A stretch of 64,000 bases of DNA from Solicola gregarius (GCF_025790165.1 NZ_CP094970.1:1798001-1862000), one strand, 5' to 3'; shown: positions 7,976 to 17,304, numbered from the stretch's first letter. The notes: generated by a model not told the origin, from the letters alone. Translations and numbers: made by a program.

Positions 7976-8784
7976 CAGCCGTCACCCTCGCGGGCGACCA
8001 TCTTCGCCGACTCGCGGAGCATGATCGCGTCGTACAGGGGACGCGCGAGTCGCTTCGCGTAGTACCCGATCCGACCGTCGCGGTCGGTGAGGATGACATG
8101 CCGGCGCGCGTCGACTCCCGCGAGCACGCGGCCCGCGATCGTGTCCGCCGATCGCGGCGACTCGTCGATCAGCCGCTGCGCGGACGCCCGGGAGTCGGGG
8201 TCGTTGCCGCGCAAGGAGGCCGCCAGGTTGGTCCGGAAGAACGACGGGCACACGACGGAGACGTCGACGCCGTACGGCGCGAGCTCGTAGTGCAGCGTCT
8301 CGCTCAGCGCGACGACGCCGGCCTTGACCGAGTTGTACTCCGACATCCGCGGCGGATGGACGAGCCCGGCCGCCGATGCGACGTTGACGACGTGACCCGC
8401 GCGCTGGCCCTTCAGCATCGGCGTGAACGTACGACAGCCGCGTACGACTCCGAGCAGGTTGATGTCGACGATCCACTGCCACTGATCCATCGTGGTGAGC
8501 TCGAGCCGACCGCCTGCGGCGACCCCGGCGTTGTTGACGAGGAGGTCGAGACCGTGCCACTCGTCGCGTACCCACTCGAGGGTGTCGTCCCAGTCGGCGT
8601 CCGCGCGTACGTCGAGCCGGCGATAGGCAACGCCCGGCACGTCGTCGAGTGAAGCGGGCCGGTCGTCGGCGAGATCGGTCGCGAGCACCCGGGCACCTCG
8701 GCGGACGAACTGGCGAACGAGGGCAAGTCCGAGCCCGGATGCGGCGCCGGTCACCACGACACGGTCATTGCTTCGAATCGTCAC
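7975..8784 (-). CDS. SDR-family NAD(P)-dependent oxidoreductase
   Basis: A 269-residue classical SDR with VTGAASGLGLALVRQF at residue 12, NNAGVAAGG near 88, and catalytic YNSVKAGVV near 155 preceded by NVASAAG. The C-terminal tail GRIGYYAKRLARPLYDAIML is basic and could touch a membrane or lipid substrate. The gene follows the phosphotransferase gene at 9886-8840 by 55 bases and is coupled to the phosphatase gene, so these four genes probably form one operon. The reaction is an alcohol/ketone interconversion; the substrate is unknown. Confidence 0.9.
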   Translation of the reverse strand: MTIRSNDRVVVTGAASGLGLALVRQFVRRGARVLATDLADDRPASLDDVPGVAYRRLDVRADADWDDTLEWVRDEWHGLDLLVNNAGVAAGGRLELTTMDQWQWIVDINLLGVVRGCRTFTPMLKGQRAGHVVNVASAAGLVHPPRMSEYNSVKAGVVALSETLHYELAPYGVDVSVVCPSFFRTNLAASLRGNDPDSRASAQRLIDESPRSADTIAGRVLAGVDARRHVILTDRDGRIGYYAKRLARPLYDAIMLRESAKMVAREGDG

Positions 8785-8839
8785 ACCCGGAGCCTAAGAG
8801 GTCAGGCACAGCGACGGGTTGCTGGGCTCGCGAGCACCT

Positions 8840-9886
8840 CTACGCATGCGAGAGGATCTCGTGGCACCGACCGTGCAGGTACTCGACCGTGGCGCCGAAA
8901 CCGGCGAAGTCGGGGTTCGAGGTCTGACCGAGGTGGTAGCGGTAGTAGATCTGCTGCAGGATCACCGCGAGCCGGAAGGTACCGAACACCTCGTAGAACG
9001 GCCAGGCGTCGGGCGACAGGTCCATTCGCAGGCAGTAGTACTCGAACACGTCGGCGCGCGTCGGCATCCCCGGCAGGTGCGTCGGCTGCTTACGCAGCGC
9101 GAGCATGCCGGGCGGGTCGTCGGCCTGGACCCAGTACGCGAGCGCGCACGCGACGTCCATCAGCGGGTCTCCGACGGTCGACATCTCCCAGTCGAGCACC
9201 GCGCGCACCTTGGTCAGGCTCTCGTCGAGCACCAGGTTGTCGAACCGGAAGTCGTTGTGGATCACGCAGCTGTCGACGTCCGGAGGCTGTAGGCGTTCCA
9301 GCCAGCTGGTGATCGCACCGAAGTCGGGTGCACCGGGAGTCAGCGCGTTGCGATAGCGGTCGGTCCATCCGCGGAGCTGCCGCGCGACGTAACCGTCGCC
9401 GCGCCCGAGCTCGCTCAGCCCGACCTCGTCGGGATCGACCCGGTGCAGGTCGACGAACCGGTCGACGAACACGCTGGCGAGCTCACCGGCGTCGTCGCGC
9501 GACAACATGTAGCCCTCGGGCAGGTTGGCCCGCGGAATGACGCCGGGCACGCGCTCCATCACGTAGAACTGTGAGCCGATGACGTTCTCGTCGGTGCAGA
9601 GCGCGATCATCTCCGGAACGTACGAGAACGCCGGTTTCAGCCGGTGCTGCACGGTGTACTCACGCACCATGTCGTGCGCACCGCGCGCCTTCGCGCCGGT
9701 GGGCGGGCGCCGCAGGATCAACGACCCGTCCGGGTACCCGAGCAGGTACGTGAGGTTCGACGCGCCGCCCCGGTACTGCTCGACGCTCGGCGTACCGGTG
9801 ATGCCGACCTCGTCGCCGAGCCACCCGGCGACGGCGGACACGTCGAAGGCGTCCTCACGGCGAACAGCGGTGCGTTCGGTGGTCAT
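8840..9886 (-). CDS. Phosphotransferase family protein (FadE36-like)
   Basis: A 348-residue aminoglycoside-phosphotransferase/choline-kinase fold protein. The N-lobe has YRGGASNLTYLL near 40, and the catalytic and metal sites are VIHNDFRFDNLVL (HxD...N) near 215 and VLDWEMSTVGDPLMDVA near 240. This subfamily is the one fused to or located beside acyl-CoA dehydrogenases (mycobacterial FadE36, ACAD10/11), where the kinase domain phosphorylates 4-hydroxyacyl-CoAs in ACAD10/11. The SDR and phosphatase genes downstream suit such a route for hydroxylated acyl chains, though this is inference. Confidence 0.88.
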   Translation of the reverse strand: MTTERTAVRREDAFDVSAVAGWLGDEVGITGTPSVEQYRGGASNLTYLLGYPDGSLILRRPPTGAKARGAHDMVREYTVQHRLKPAFSYVPEMIALCTDENVIGSQFYVMERVPGVIPRANLPEGYMLSRDDAGELASVFVDRFVDLHRVDPDEVGLSELGRGDGYVARQLRGWTDRYRNALTPGAPDFGAITSWLERLQPPDVDSCVIHNDFRFDNLVLDESLTKVRAVLDWEMSTVGDPLMDVACALAYWVQADDPPGMLALRKQPTHLPGMPTRADVFEYYCLRMDLSPDAWPFYEVFGTFRLAVILQQIYYRYHLGQTSNPDFAGFGATVEYLHGRCHEILSHA

Positions 9887-9962
9887 CCCGTCATCTTCGC
9901 AGCGTTCGCCCGAGTTCGCCCGCCACGGGTGCGACGGCGGGTCGCACCGTCGTGGGTGGCAC

Positions 9963-11063
9963 TCAGAGCATGCCGACGAACTGGCTCACGTGGTACGCCT
10001 CGGTCGTCCACTTCGACACCATCAGGTGCAGGTTGCCGGGTCCGGAGTTCGACCACGGGTGGATGAACCCGCCGTACAGGTAGGGCTCCTGCGCGAACGT
10101 CACCTGCACCACTTCGGGCGACCACGGCTTGTCCGGGCCCTCGGCGGTACGCGTGACGATCGCCGTGTCGCCCTCGCGCAGGTAGGACATCGCCCACGTA
10201 CCGTCCTGGAGCTTGCGTACCGACGGCTCGCCCATCGAGCCCTCCAGGATCGGCGTACACGGGTTGTTCCAGTCCCACTTGCCGTTGGCGTAGCCCCAGC
10301 CCTGGTACGCGCCCTGGTCGAACATCGCGTCCCACGGCACCCGCCGCAGCATCATCGGGCCGACCTGGCGGCCGGGAGCGACCGAGAAGATGTAGACGTA
10401 CCCGTCGTCGCCGCGCTGCATGGTCCACATCTGGAACGGGTCGTTGTTCGCGTCGTTGTTCCACCAGACGTACGGCGTCCGGGTGAAGTGGTTGCCGCTG
10501 TCGGTGGAGTGGGCGATCCCCGCGTAGTTCGTACGCCAGCGGGGCACGCCTTGGTCGTACCACTCGCGGATGCTCATGTACGAGATGATCTGGTCGCCGG
10601 TCTCGGGGAAGCTGATCCCGTCGTTGGGGATCACCGTGAACTCGGGGGTGCCCGCGCCGTCGTCGGTCTTGTGCCCGTTGTACATGATCTCGGGCGCGAG
10701 CCCGTCGCCTGCGACTCCGGCTGCGTTGTCGAAGACGATGCCGCCGGGGCTCCCCGGTTGACTTGCCGAGCGCAGCATCACCGGCGACCGCCAGTCCGGC
10801 CCGCCGGGAAGGGCCGAGCTGAACGTGTCGCCGAACAGGTAGCCGATCGAGCCGTTCTCGAGCACGTACGGTATGCCGAGGTCGGTGCCGACGACCCGCC
10901 AGCGCCGGTCGGGATCCTTGCCGACTCCGGTGATGGTCTGTTTGTAGACCGCGGCCGCACCGGCGCTCGGCAGCATCCCCTGCGGAAGTGCAGTGGTCCC
11001 GAGCGCAGCACCGAGGCCGAGACCGGTGGAGGTGGAGAGGAAAGCTCGACGGCTCAGTGCCAT
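9963..11063 (-). CDS. Tat-exported DUF4185 protein
   Basis: A 366-residue protein with a twin-arginine signal (MALSRRAFLSTSTGLGLGAA) and a probable cleavage after ASAGAAA-like residues near 37. The rest is a beta-propeller-like DUF4185 domain with repeated tryptophan/glycine blades, e.g. YLFGDTFSSALPGGPDWRSP and GGFIHPWSNSGPGNLHLMVS. Proteins of this type are extracellular and distantly like glycoside hydrolase propellers; no activity is established. The preceding gene starts 87 bases upstream; no operon partner is obvious. A weak hairpin CCGACC-CA-GGTCGG lies just upstream. Confidence 0.85.
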   Translation of the reverse strand: MALSRRAFLSTSTGLGLGAALGTTALPQGMLPSAGAAAVYKQTITGVGKDPDRRWRVVGTDLGIPYVLENGSIGYLFGDTFSSALPGGPDWRSPVMLRSASQPGSPGGIVFDNAAGVAGDGLAPEIMYNGHKTDDGAGTPEFTVIPNDGISFPETGDQIISYMSIREWYDQGVPRWRTNYAGIAHSTDSGNHFTRTPYVWWNNDANNDPFQMWTMQRGDDGYVYIFSVAPGRQVGPMMLRRVPWDAMFDQGAYQGWGYANGKWDWNNPCTPILEGSMGEPSVRKLQDGTWAMSYLREGDTAIVTRTAEGPDKPWSPEVVQVTFAQEPYLYGGFIHPWSNSGPGNLHLMVSKWTTEAYHVSQFVGML

Positions 11064-11150
11064 GGCAGTGTCCTTCTGTCCGGTGCGCCGCGATGCGCGC
11101 TTCGAACGCTAGCCCCGCCGACCCAGGTCGGGCCCTCCGTCGGCAGAGGG

Positions 11151-11774
11151 TCACCGTCCGGTGCGGCGCCGGTAGTAGCCGACCGTCAGCGCGGCGAGGA
11201 ACGGTCCCCACAACACGAGCGGGAGGTACGCGATGCTGGCGACGGCGAACTGGTAGTCGTACTGGGCGAACGGGCTGTAGGAGGGGACGTCTCCCCATTG
11301 GATGGTCTTCGTGAAGACCGCGGTGAGCGCGGCCCAGCCCCAGAGCAGGGTGAGCACCACCGACCCGAGGGCAGCGGGAACGACGGCGAGACTGATCGGC
11401 ACGCGGCGTCCACGCAGCCCGGGCAGCCAGCGGGGAAACACCTCACCCCACCGTGCGACCAGACCGATCGCTGTGAAGGCGAGCAGCTCGGAACCGATCG
11501 ACAGCAAGACGACGTACAGCTCGATCGGGATCCACTCCGGGAGGTTGCCGTTGACGTCCGCTCCGGCGGGCGCCTCGTCCATCAGCGGTACATGAAGTGC
11601 GACGGTGAGTATCCGCCAGATGCTGCTCGGCAGGACCAGGAACGGGACCGCGTATGCGAGCAGCAGCGTCCGCCGGGGCACGCCGACGGCAGGCTCGTGT
11701 GCCGACCGCCACGCGGTGCGCAGCGGGCCTCTGGACGCGGTTCCGGTCGTCAGAACGTTCGTATCGCTTGACAT
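11151..11774 (-). CDS. Integral membrane protein, unknown function
   Basis: A 207-residue protein with about four membrane segments: LLLAYAVPFLVLPSSIWRIL near 38, ELYVVLLSIGSELLAFTAIG near 85, LAVVPAALGSVVLTLLWGWA near 130 and IAYLPLVLWGPFLAALTVGY near 180, ending in a basic YYRRRTGR tail. I do not recognise a characterised family; similar small proteins are common in actinobacteria. It is on the same strand as the DUF4185 gene (88-base gap). Confidence 0.8.
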   Translation of the reverse strand: MSSDTNVLTTGTASRGPLRTAWRSAHEPAVGVPRRTLLLAYAVPFLVLPSSIWRILTVALHVPLMDEAPAGADVNGNLPEWIPIELYVVLLSIGSELLAFTAIGLVARWGEVFPRWLPGLRGRRVPISLAVVPAALGSVVLTLLWGWAALTAVFTKTIQWGDVPSYSPFAQYDYQFAVASIAYLPLVLWGPFLAALTVGYYRRRTGR

Positions 11775-11854
11775 GTGGCCGAATCTCGCATCGCGCGTGC
11801 CGCGAGAGATCGTCCGCTGAGGCGAACCGGGTCACTCCCGCGAGGGACGTGAGG

Positions 11855-13048
11855 TCAGGCGGACAGCACGCCGCGGTACACGTCGAGGGTCTGCTCGGCG
11901 ACCGCCTCCCAGCTGAAGAGCTCGTACGCACGGCGTCGCCCGGCCTTTCCGTACGCGGTCGCGCGTTCGGGATCGGACAGCGCATCGGCCAGTACGGCGG
12001 CAAGGTCGCGCTCGAAGGCCGTGGGGTCGACCGGCGCCCCCGTGCCGTCGTCGAGCTGCTCGATCGGCACCAGCCACCCCGTCTCGCCGTCCGCGACCAC
12101 CTCGGGGATACCGCCGGTAGCCGTCGCGACCACGGCGGTCTCGCATGCCATCGCCTCGAGGTTGACGATGCCGAGCGGCTCGTACACGGAGGGGCAGACG
12201 AACACGGTCGCTGCAGACAGCATGGCGACGACGTCGTGGCGGGCGAGGAGCTGCGGTATCCACACGATCCGGTCGTGCGTCGCGCGCAGCTCGGCGACCA
12301 GCGCCTCGACCTCTCGCTCGACCTCGCGGGTGTCGGCGGCGCCCGCGCAGAGCACCAGCTGCGTATCGCGCGGGAGCAGTCGTGCGGCGCGAAGCAGGTG
12401 CGGCAGACCCTTCTGCCGGGTCACCCGGCCGACGTACACGATGCTCGGCAGGTCGGGATCGGCGCCCAACGCACGCACCCGCGCCCGATCCGGGTGCGGC
12501 GCCCAGTCGTCGGTGTCGATGCCGTTGCGCACGACGGCGACGGCATCAGGGTCGATCGACGGGTAACACCGCAGAACGTCGGCACGCATCGCATCGCTGA
12601 CGGCGATGACGCGGGCGGCGTTCTCGTACGCCTGCCGCTCGACCCACGAGCTGATCGCGTACCCACCGCCGAGCTGTTCGGCCTTCCACGGCCGCAGCGG
12701 CTCCAGGCTGTGCGCGGTGACGACGTGCGGTACGCCGTGCAGCAACGAACCGAGATGGCCGGCATGGTTCGCGTACCACGTGTGCGAGTGGACGACGTCG
12801 GCGCCGGCACAGTCGTCGATCATCGTCAGATCCGTTGCCAGGGTACGAATCGCCGCACTCGCATCGGCGAGTTCGACGGGCGTCAGGTACCCGGTCGTAC
12901 CCTCCTCGTCGCGGGAGTCTCCGAAGCAGCGCACCCGAAGGTCGACGTCGTCACGCGCGCGGAACGCGGCCGCGAGCTCGGCGACGTGGACACCAGCACC
13001 GCCGTACACCTCGGGCGGATACTCGCGGCTCAGGATGTCGACCCGCAT
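11855..13048 (-). CDS. glgM: GT4 glycosyltransferase, glycogen synthase / maltose-1-phosphate synthase
   Basis: A 397-residue GT-B enzyme starting MRVDILSREYPPEVYGGAGV, with the glycogen-synthase-like N loop, SIVYVGRVTRQKGLPHLLRA near 205 and the nucleotide-sugar site SVYEPLGIVNLEAMACETAV near 290 (the EPxGxxxxE motif). Members of this actinobacterial family are often annotated GlgA, but Mycobacterium Rv1212c makes maltose-1-phosphate from ADP-glucose and glucose-1-phosphate. It is divergent from glgC, the same arrangement as Rv1212c/Rv1213, so ADP-glucose made by GlgC feeds it directly. Confidence 0.93.
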   Translation of the reverse strand: MRVDILSREYPPEVYGGAGVHVAELAAAFRARDDVDLRVRCFGDSRDEEGTTGYLTPVELADASAAIRTLATDLTMIDDCAGADVVHSHTWYANHAGHLGSLLHGVPHVVTAHSLEPLRPWKAEQLGGGYAISSWVERQAYENAARVIAVSDAMRADVLRCYPSIDPDAVAVVRNGIDTDDWAPHPDRARVRALGADPDLPSIVYVGRVTRQKGLPHLLRAARLLPRDTQLVLCAGAADTREVEREVEALVAELRATHDRIVWIPQLLARHDVVAMLSAATVFVCPSVYEPLGIVNLEAMACETAVVATATGGIPEVVADGETGWLVPIEQLDDGTGAPVDPTAFERDLAAVLADALSDPERATAYGKAGRRRAYELFSWEAVAEQTLDVYRGVLSA

Positions 13049-13089
13049 ACGTTCTCCTCGTATCGACCCCGTTGCTCCACCGTAGCGGT

Positions 13090-13152
13090 CGCCGAGGTAC
13101 GTCGTCCTGCCAATAGCGGGGTCGCCATCCGTCGGGACGACGTACCTCGGCG
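13090..13152. repeat. Family A palindrome in the glgM/glgC divergent region
   Basis: Perfect 18-base arms (13090-13107 and 13135-13152, CGCCGAGGTACGTCGTCC and complement) with a 27-base loop containing CTGCCAATAG. It has the same core, CGAGGTACG(t/g)CGTCCTGCCAATAG, as the copies at 28977, 50580 and 63380. Here it lies between two divergent start codons, so it cannot be a transcription terminator for either gene in the usual sense. Confidence 0.85.
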
Positions 13153-13191
13153 CGAACCCGGACCCGATGCGGGGGGTCTACGCTCGGCCGG

Positions 13192-14436
13192 GTGCGACGT
13201 ACACGCAACCCCTCGGTGCTCGCGATCGTCCTCGCGGGTGGCGAGGGCAAGCGGCTGCTGCCGCTGACGGCCGACCGGGCGAAGCCGGCGGTGCCGTTCG
13301 GCGGCACGTACCGGCTGATCGACTTCACGCTGTCGAACATCGTGAACTCCGGCTACTTACAGGTCATCGTCCTGACGCAGTACAAGTCGCACAGCCTCGA
13401 CCGGCACATCAGCACCGCCTGGCGGCTGCCGACCATGCTCGACGAGTACGTCGCGCCCGTGCCCGCCCAGCAGCGGGTCGGTAAGCGGTGGTATCTCGGC
13501 AGCGCCGACGCGATCTACCAGAGCCTCAACCTGATCCGCGACGCCCGACCCGATCTGGTGCTGGTGGCCGGCGCCGACCACGTGTATCGGATGGACTTCT
13601 CGCAGCTGGTCGCGGCACACCGCGAGACGGGCGCGGCCGCGACGGTCGGCGCGATCCGACGTCCGATCGGCGAGGCCGGGCAGCTCGGCGTCATCGAGGT
13701 CGACCCGACGAGCCCGCGCCGGATCGTCGACTTCCGGGAGAAGCCGGCCGCACCCGTGCCGCTGCCCGACAGCCCACACGAGGTGCTCGCGTCGATGGGC
13801 AACTACGTGTTCGAGACCGATGCGCTGGTCGAGGCGGTCTCGGCGGACGCGCGCAACGAGTCGACGAACCACGACATGGGCGGCGACGTCGTGCCCGCCC
13901 TTGCCGCGCGCGGTGAGGCGGCGGTGTACGACTTCCGCGACAACGACGTCGCCGGCTCGTACAACCGCGATCGCGACTACTGGCGCGACGTCGGAACCCT
14001 CGAGTCGTACCACGCGGCGCACATGGATCTCGTGTCGCCGCTGCCGGTCTTCAACCTCTACAACTACGAGTGGCCGACGTACACGCACTACGGTCCGCAT
14101 CCGCCCGCGAAGCTGGTACGTGGCGCGAACGGCGAGCCCGCTCGTACCGAGGACGCGATCGTGTCCGCCGGTGCGGTCATCACGGGCGGCACCGTACGCG
14201 AGTCGGTGCTGTCGCCGCGGTGCTTCGTCGACGCCGACGCGGTCGTCACCGACTCCGTGCTCCTCGACGAGGTGTACGTCGGCAAGGGAGCCCAGGTGCA
14301 CAACGCGATTCTCGACAAGGGGGTGAGCGTGCCCGCGGGCATGCGGATCGGTGATGACGCAGAGGCCGATCGAGCGAACGGGCTGATCGTCCAGGAGTCC
14401 GGGCTCGTCGTCGCCGAGAAGGGTCTCGCGTTCTAG
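13192..14436 (+). CDS. glgC: Glucose-1-phosphate adenylyltransferase
   Basis: A 414-residue ADP-glucose pyrophosphorylase. The nucleotidyltransferase loop reads VLAGGEGKRLLPLTADRAKP near residue 12; GSADAIYQSLNLI near 100 and FREKPA near 180 are further family motifs; a left-handed beta-helix domain follows (FVDADAVVTDSVLLDEVYVG). It makes ADP-glucose from glucose-1-phosphate and ATP, the committed step to glycogen or maltose-1-phosphate. The start is GTG at 13192; no upstream in-frame ATG is available before the palindrome. Confidence 0.96.
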   Translation: MRRTRNPSVLAIVLAGGEGKRLLPLTADRAKPAVPFGGTYRLIDFTLSNIVNSGYLQVIVLTQYKSHSLDRHISTAWRLPTMLDEYVAPVPAQQRVGKRWYLGSADAIYQSLNLIRDARPDLVLVAGADHVYRMDFSQLVAAHRETGAAATVGAIRRPIGEAGQLGVIEVDPTSPRRIVDFREKPAAPVPLPDSPHEVLASMGNYVFETDALVEAVSADARNESTNHDMGGDVVPALAARGEAAVYDFRDNDVAGSYNRDRDYWRDVGTLESYHAAHMDLVSPLPVFNLYNYEWPTYTHYGPHPPAKLVRGANGEPARTEDAIVSAGAVITGGTVRESVLSPRCFVDADAVVTDSVLLDEVYVGKGAQVHNAILDKGVSVPAGMRIGDDAEADRANGLIVQESGLVVAEKGLAF

Positions 14437-14460
14437 GCCGCGTTCTAGCCCCACCCCTCC

Positions 14461-14521
14461 CGTGAGCCGCGCGTTTCGGCCGCAGATACTGCGATTTCGG
14501 GGCCAGAACGTGCGGCCCACG
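14461..14521. repeat. Family D palindrome between convergent genes
   Basis: An imperfect 21-base-arm inverted repeat: CGTGAGCCGCGCGTTTCGGC pairs with GGCCAGAACGTGCGGCCCAC, with an inner small palindrome CGCAG-ATA-CTGCG. It lies 24 bases after glgC and 23 before the stop of the convergent hydrolase gene. A closely related copy is at 17236-17304. A bidirectional terminator role is likely; no T-run is present. Confidence 0.7.
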
Positions 14522-14543
14522 GGGGGTCAGCGCCTGGGCGCGG

Positions 14544-16178
14544 TCAGCTCCTGGGTGGGAACAACGTCCGGTTGGGCTTGCACACCGTGCCCGCGGCGGG
14601 CAGCTTCCGCGCGACCAGGTAACGGCCCATCGTGGCGGTGACGCAGCGACTCTCACCGATCGCACCGTGGCCCCAGCTGTCGAGCATCAGCAACCGGGAG
14701 CCGTCGAGGACCCGGTTCGCTGCACGCGCCCCACTGATGGGTGTCGCGGGGTCGTGCGAGTTGCCGATGAGCAGCACTGGCGCGGAGGTCTTCACCCGCC
14801 ACGGTCCCCTGAACGCATCCGCCGAGGAACCCGGCCATCGAGCACACACCGACGACTGCCAGGTCCACAGTCGACCGAACCACGGCATTGCGTAGTCGTC
14901 GCGCTTACTCGCCTTGACCCACGCCTTCGGCCGCTTCGGATTGACCGAGTCGGAACAGCTCACGCCGGCGAATGCGTCGAAGTAGGTCCGCTTCCGCGCC
15001 CCCGCGTTCACGGCCGCGTACGGCCCGGGCAGCTCTCGGCGGATCGCACGCAGTCGCTCCTGCAGCCGCTTGACATCGGCAGCTGCCCGCTCGTACGCAC
15101 GGGTGCCGGGCTTCGAGGTCGAGGCGCGGTGGAGGCCCTGCACATACCGCATCAGGTACCGGTAGTTCGAGCGCGAGTACAGGCCGCCGAGAACGTCGCT
15201 GACGAGCCACTCATAACGCAGCTTCTCGCCGCCGATGGTCAGCTTGCCCTTGCGCGCCTTCCGGACCACCGTGCGCCACATCTGGCCCACGTCACGCGAC
15301 GCCCCGCAGCGCGTCTTGCCGACGCGTGCACATTCGTCGAGCGCGGAGGCCCACGCTTCGTACGCCCCATAGCCGCTGCGGAGACGGGTCGAGAACGGTA
15401 GCTTCTTGCCGGCCTTACCTCGTCCGGTCGACCACGCGACCGGGTCGAGGACGCCGTCGAGGATGAGCCCGCGGACCCGATCGGGGAAGAGCGCGGCGTA
15501 CGTGGATCCCAGGTACGTGCCGTACGAGACCCCGTAGTACGTGAGCTTCTCATCGCCGAGAGCCTGTCGGATCAGGTCCATGTCGCGCGCGGTGTCGGCG
15601 GTCGACATGTTGTCCATGACGTCCGTGCCGTGCTTGGCGCAGAATGCCCGCAGGTCATTGTCGGCCTTGATCCATCGACCTTCCGCCTTGCGCATCAGCG
15701 GGAACGGCAGGTCGGGTCGCTTCGGCGGCTGGTGCCACTTGCCCTTGCAGATGACGGACGCCGAGCCGCCCACCCCACGCGGATCGACGCCGACGATGTC
15801 GAAGCGCTGTCGGACGGCCTTGCCGAACAGGTGTCCGGCGTCGAGTGCGAAGTCGGCGGCGCTCCCGCCCGGGCCACCCGGGTTGACGAAGAGGGTGCCG
15901 ATGCGCCGCTTGGGCTTGTTTGCGGGGTCCCGCGTGAGCCGAAGACGGGTCTTTGCACCCTTGGGCTTGTCGTAGTCGAGCGGTACGCGCACCTGCGCGC
16001 AGTCGTACTTCGCGGCGCCCTTGCAGGCTCGCCAGTTGATATCCGGAACGGGCGCCTCGACTTGCGCCGGCTCGGCGGCGGTCGGCCCGCGGTCGGCATC
16101 GGCAGGTGCGCCGAGCAGCGAGGCGGCAAGACTGATGGCGCCGACCGCAGCGGCCGTACGTACGACAGCGAGTCGCAT
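14544..16178 (-). CDS. Secreted alpha/beta hydrolase, tripeptidyl-aminopeptidase-like
   Basis: A 544-residue exported serine hydrolase. The start at 16178 is preceded by AGGGGGATC and gives a clear signal peptide (MRLAVVRTAAAVGAISLAAS) ending near ADAD. The nucleophile elbow is GVSYGTYLG near residue 220, and the TAP-like C-terminal domain holds the Asp (LLIGNSHDPATP) and His (DSWGHGAIGESRC). FVNPGGPGGSAADF supplies the oxyanion loop. Family members (S33 peptidases of Streptomyces) cleave short N-terminal peptides from secreted proteins. A longer in-frame extension upstream lacks a signal and is less likely. Confidence 0.93.
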   Translation of the reverse strand: MRLAVVRTAAAVGAISLAASLLGAPADADRGPTAAEPAQVEAPVPDINWRACKGAAKYDCAQVRVPLDYDKPKGAKTRLRLTRDPANKPKRRIGTLFVNPGGPGGSAADFALDAGHLFGKAVRQRFDIVGVDPRGVGGSASVICKGKWHQPPKRPDLPFPLMRKAEGRWIKADNDLRAFCAKHGTDVMDNMSTADTARDMDLIRQALGDEKLTYYGVSYGTYLGSTYAALFPDRVRGLILDGVLDPVAWSTGRGKAGKKLPFSTRLRSGYGAYEAWASALDECARVGKTRCGASRDVGQMWRTVVRKARKGKLTIGGEKLRYEWLVSDVLGGLYSRSNYRYLMRYVQGLHRASTSKPGTRAYERAAADVKRLQERLRAIRRELPGPYAAVNAGARKRTYFDAFAGVSCSDSVNPKRPKAWVKASKRDDYAMPWFGRLWTWQSSVCARWPGSSADAFRGPWRVKTSAPVLLIGNSHDPATPISGARAANRVLDGSRLLMLDSWGHGAIGESRCVTATMGRYLVARKLPAAGTVCKPNRTLFPPRS

Positions 16179-16237
16179 CCGATCCCCCTTCGACGGTGAC
16201 TGCACCCTACTGCCGTTGGAGGTCGTACGCTGCGAGG

Positions 16238-17233
16238 GTGAGCAACCTCGAACGAGACCCGGCGGAGTCACTGTGCGTCGCCGACTCGAGCACGGGGCCG
16301 ACGCTCGACGTGCTGCCCGGGCGACTCGTGCCGCTGAGCCCGAGACGACCGCTGGAGCAGGGCTCTGACGGTTCGGACCACGCTCGGGACGAGACGATCG
16401 TCAATCGGATGCTGCCGCAGCGGCACCGCCGGATGGTGGGTGCGTGGTGCTTCGTCGACCACTACGGACCCGACGACATCTCGACGACGCGGGGCATGCA
16501 GGTGCCGCCTCATCCGCACTCCGGGCTGCAGACCGTGAGCTGGCTGTACGAGGGCGCGGTGCATCACCAGGACAGCCGCGGCAGCGATCAGCTCATCTCG
16601 CCCGGCGAGCTGGGCCTGATGACTTCCGGCCGAGCGATCTCCCACTCGGAGGCGTCACCGCAGGACCGGCCGCGGTTGCTGCACGGTATGCAGCTGTGGG
16701 TCGCCCTCCCCGACGGGAGTCGCTCCGGCGAGCCCGGCTGGGAGCACCACCGAGACCTGCCCGCGGGTGAGATCGGCGACGCCCGGGTACGCGTACTGCT
16801 CGGCTCACTCGCAGACATCGAGTCGCAGGCACGTACGTACACACCGATCGTCGGTGCAGAGGTGCGCCTCGACGGCGAGACGTCCCTGCCGTTGCGCGAC
16901 GAGTTCGAGTACGCCGTGGTCGTCGCAAGCGGCGCCGTGGAGATCGACGGCACGCGCGTAGCACCGGGCTCGCTCGCGTACCTCGGCCTCGGTCGCACCG
17001 AGCTCACCGCTTCGGGCAGTGCCGTGTTCCTCCTCCTCGGCGGCGAGCCGTTCGACGAGGAGCTGGTGATGTGGTGGAACTTCATCGGCCGCAGTCACGC
17101 GGAGATCGAGTCCATGCGCAAGTCGTGGATGGAGACCTCCGACTACGGCGTCGTCGACTCGTTCGGCGGGGAACGGATGCCCGCGCCGCCGCTCCCTCAG
17201 GTCTCGTTGCGCCCGCGCGGCCGGCAGGGCTAA
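16238..17233 (+). CDS. Pirin family protein
   Basis: A 331-residue bicupin. The N-terminal cupin holds the metal ligands in VPPHPHSGLQTVSWLYEGAV and GRAISHSEASP, as in pirin; the C-terminal pirin domain follows, with FDEELVMWWNFIGRSHAEIE near 285. Bacterial pirins bind iron and some have quercetinase activity or bind metabolic enzymes; the role here is open. The GTG at 16238 is chosen because the conserved region starts shortly after and GGAGG lies 15 bases upstream; the spacing is long, so the start is tentative. It is divergent from the secreted hydrolase gene. Confidence 0.9.
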   Translation: MSNLERDPAESLCVADSSTGPTLDVLPGRLVPLSPRRPLEQGSDGSDHARDETIVNRMLPQRHRRMVGAWCFVDHYGPDDISTTRGMQVPPHPHSGLQTVSWLYEGAVHHQDSRGSDQLISPGELGLMTSGRAISHSEASPQDRPRLLHGMQLWVALPDGSRSGEPGWEHHRDLPAGEIGDARVRVLLGSLADIESQARTYTPIVGAEVRLDGETSLPLRDEFEYAVVVASGAVEIDGTRVAPGSLAYLGLGRTELTASGSAVFLLLGGEPFDEELVMWWNFIGRSHAEIESMRKSWMETSDYGVVDSFGGERMPAPPLPQVSLRPRGRQG

Positions 17234-17235
17234 GC

Positions 17236-17304
17236 CCCCGTGGGCCGCACGTTTCGGCCTTGCGAAATCGTTTTGGGTAGGGCACAAACGTGCGGCTCAG
17301 TGGG
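17236..17304. repeat. Family D palindrome after the pirin gene
   Basis: Arms CCGTGGGCCGCACGTTTCGG and AAACGTGCGGCTCAGTGGG pair imperfectly around a loop containing TTGCGAAATCG. It directly follows the pirin stop (17233) and shares its arm sequence with the palindrome at 14461-14521. Probably the pirin terminator; the next gene is on the same strand. Confidence 0.7.

Noticed and set aside
13090-13152. A terminator for glgM or glgC
   Set aside because: It lies between the two start codons of divergent genes, so it is not at the 3' end of either.
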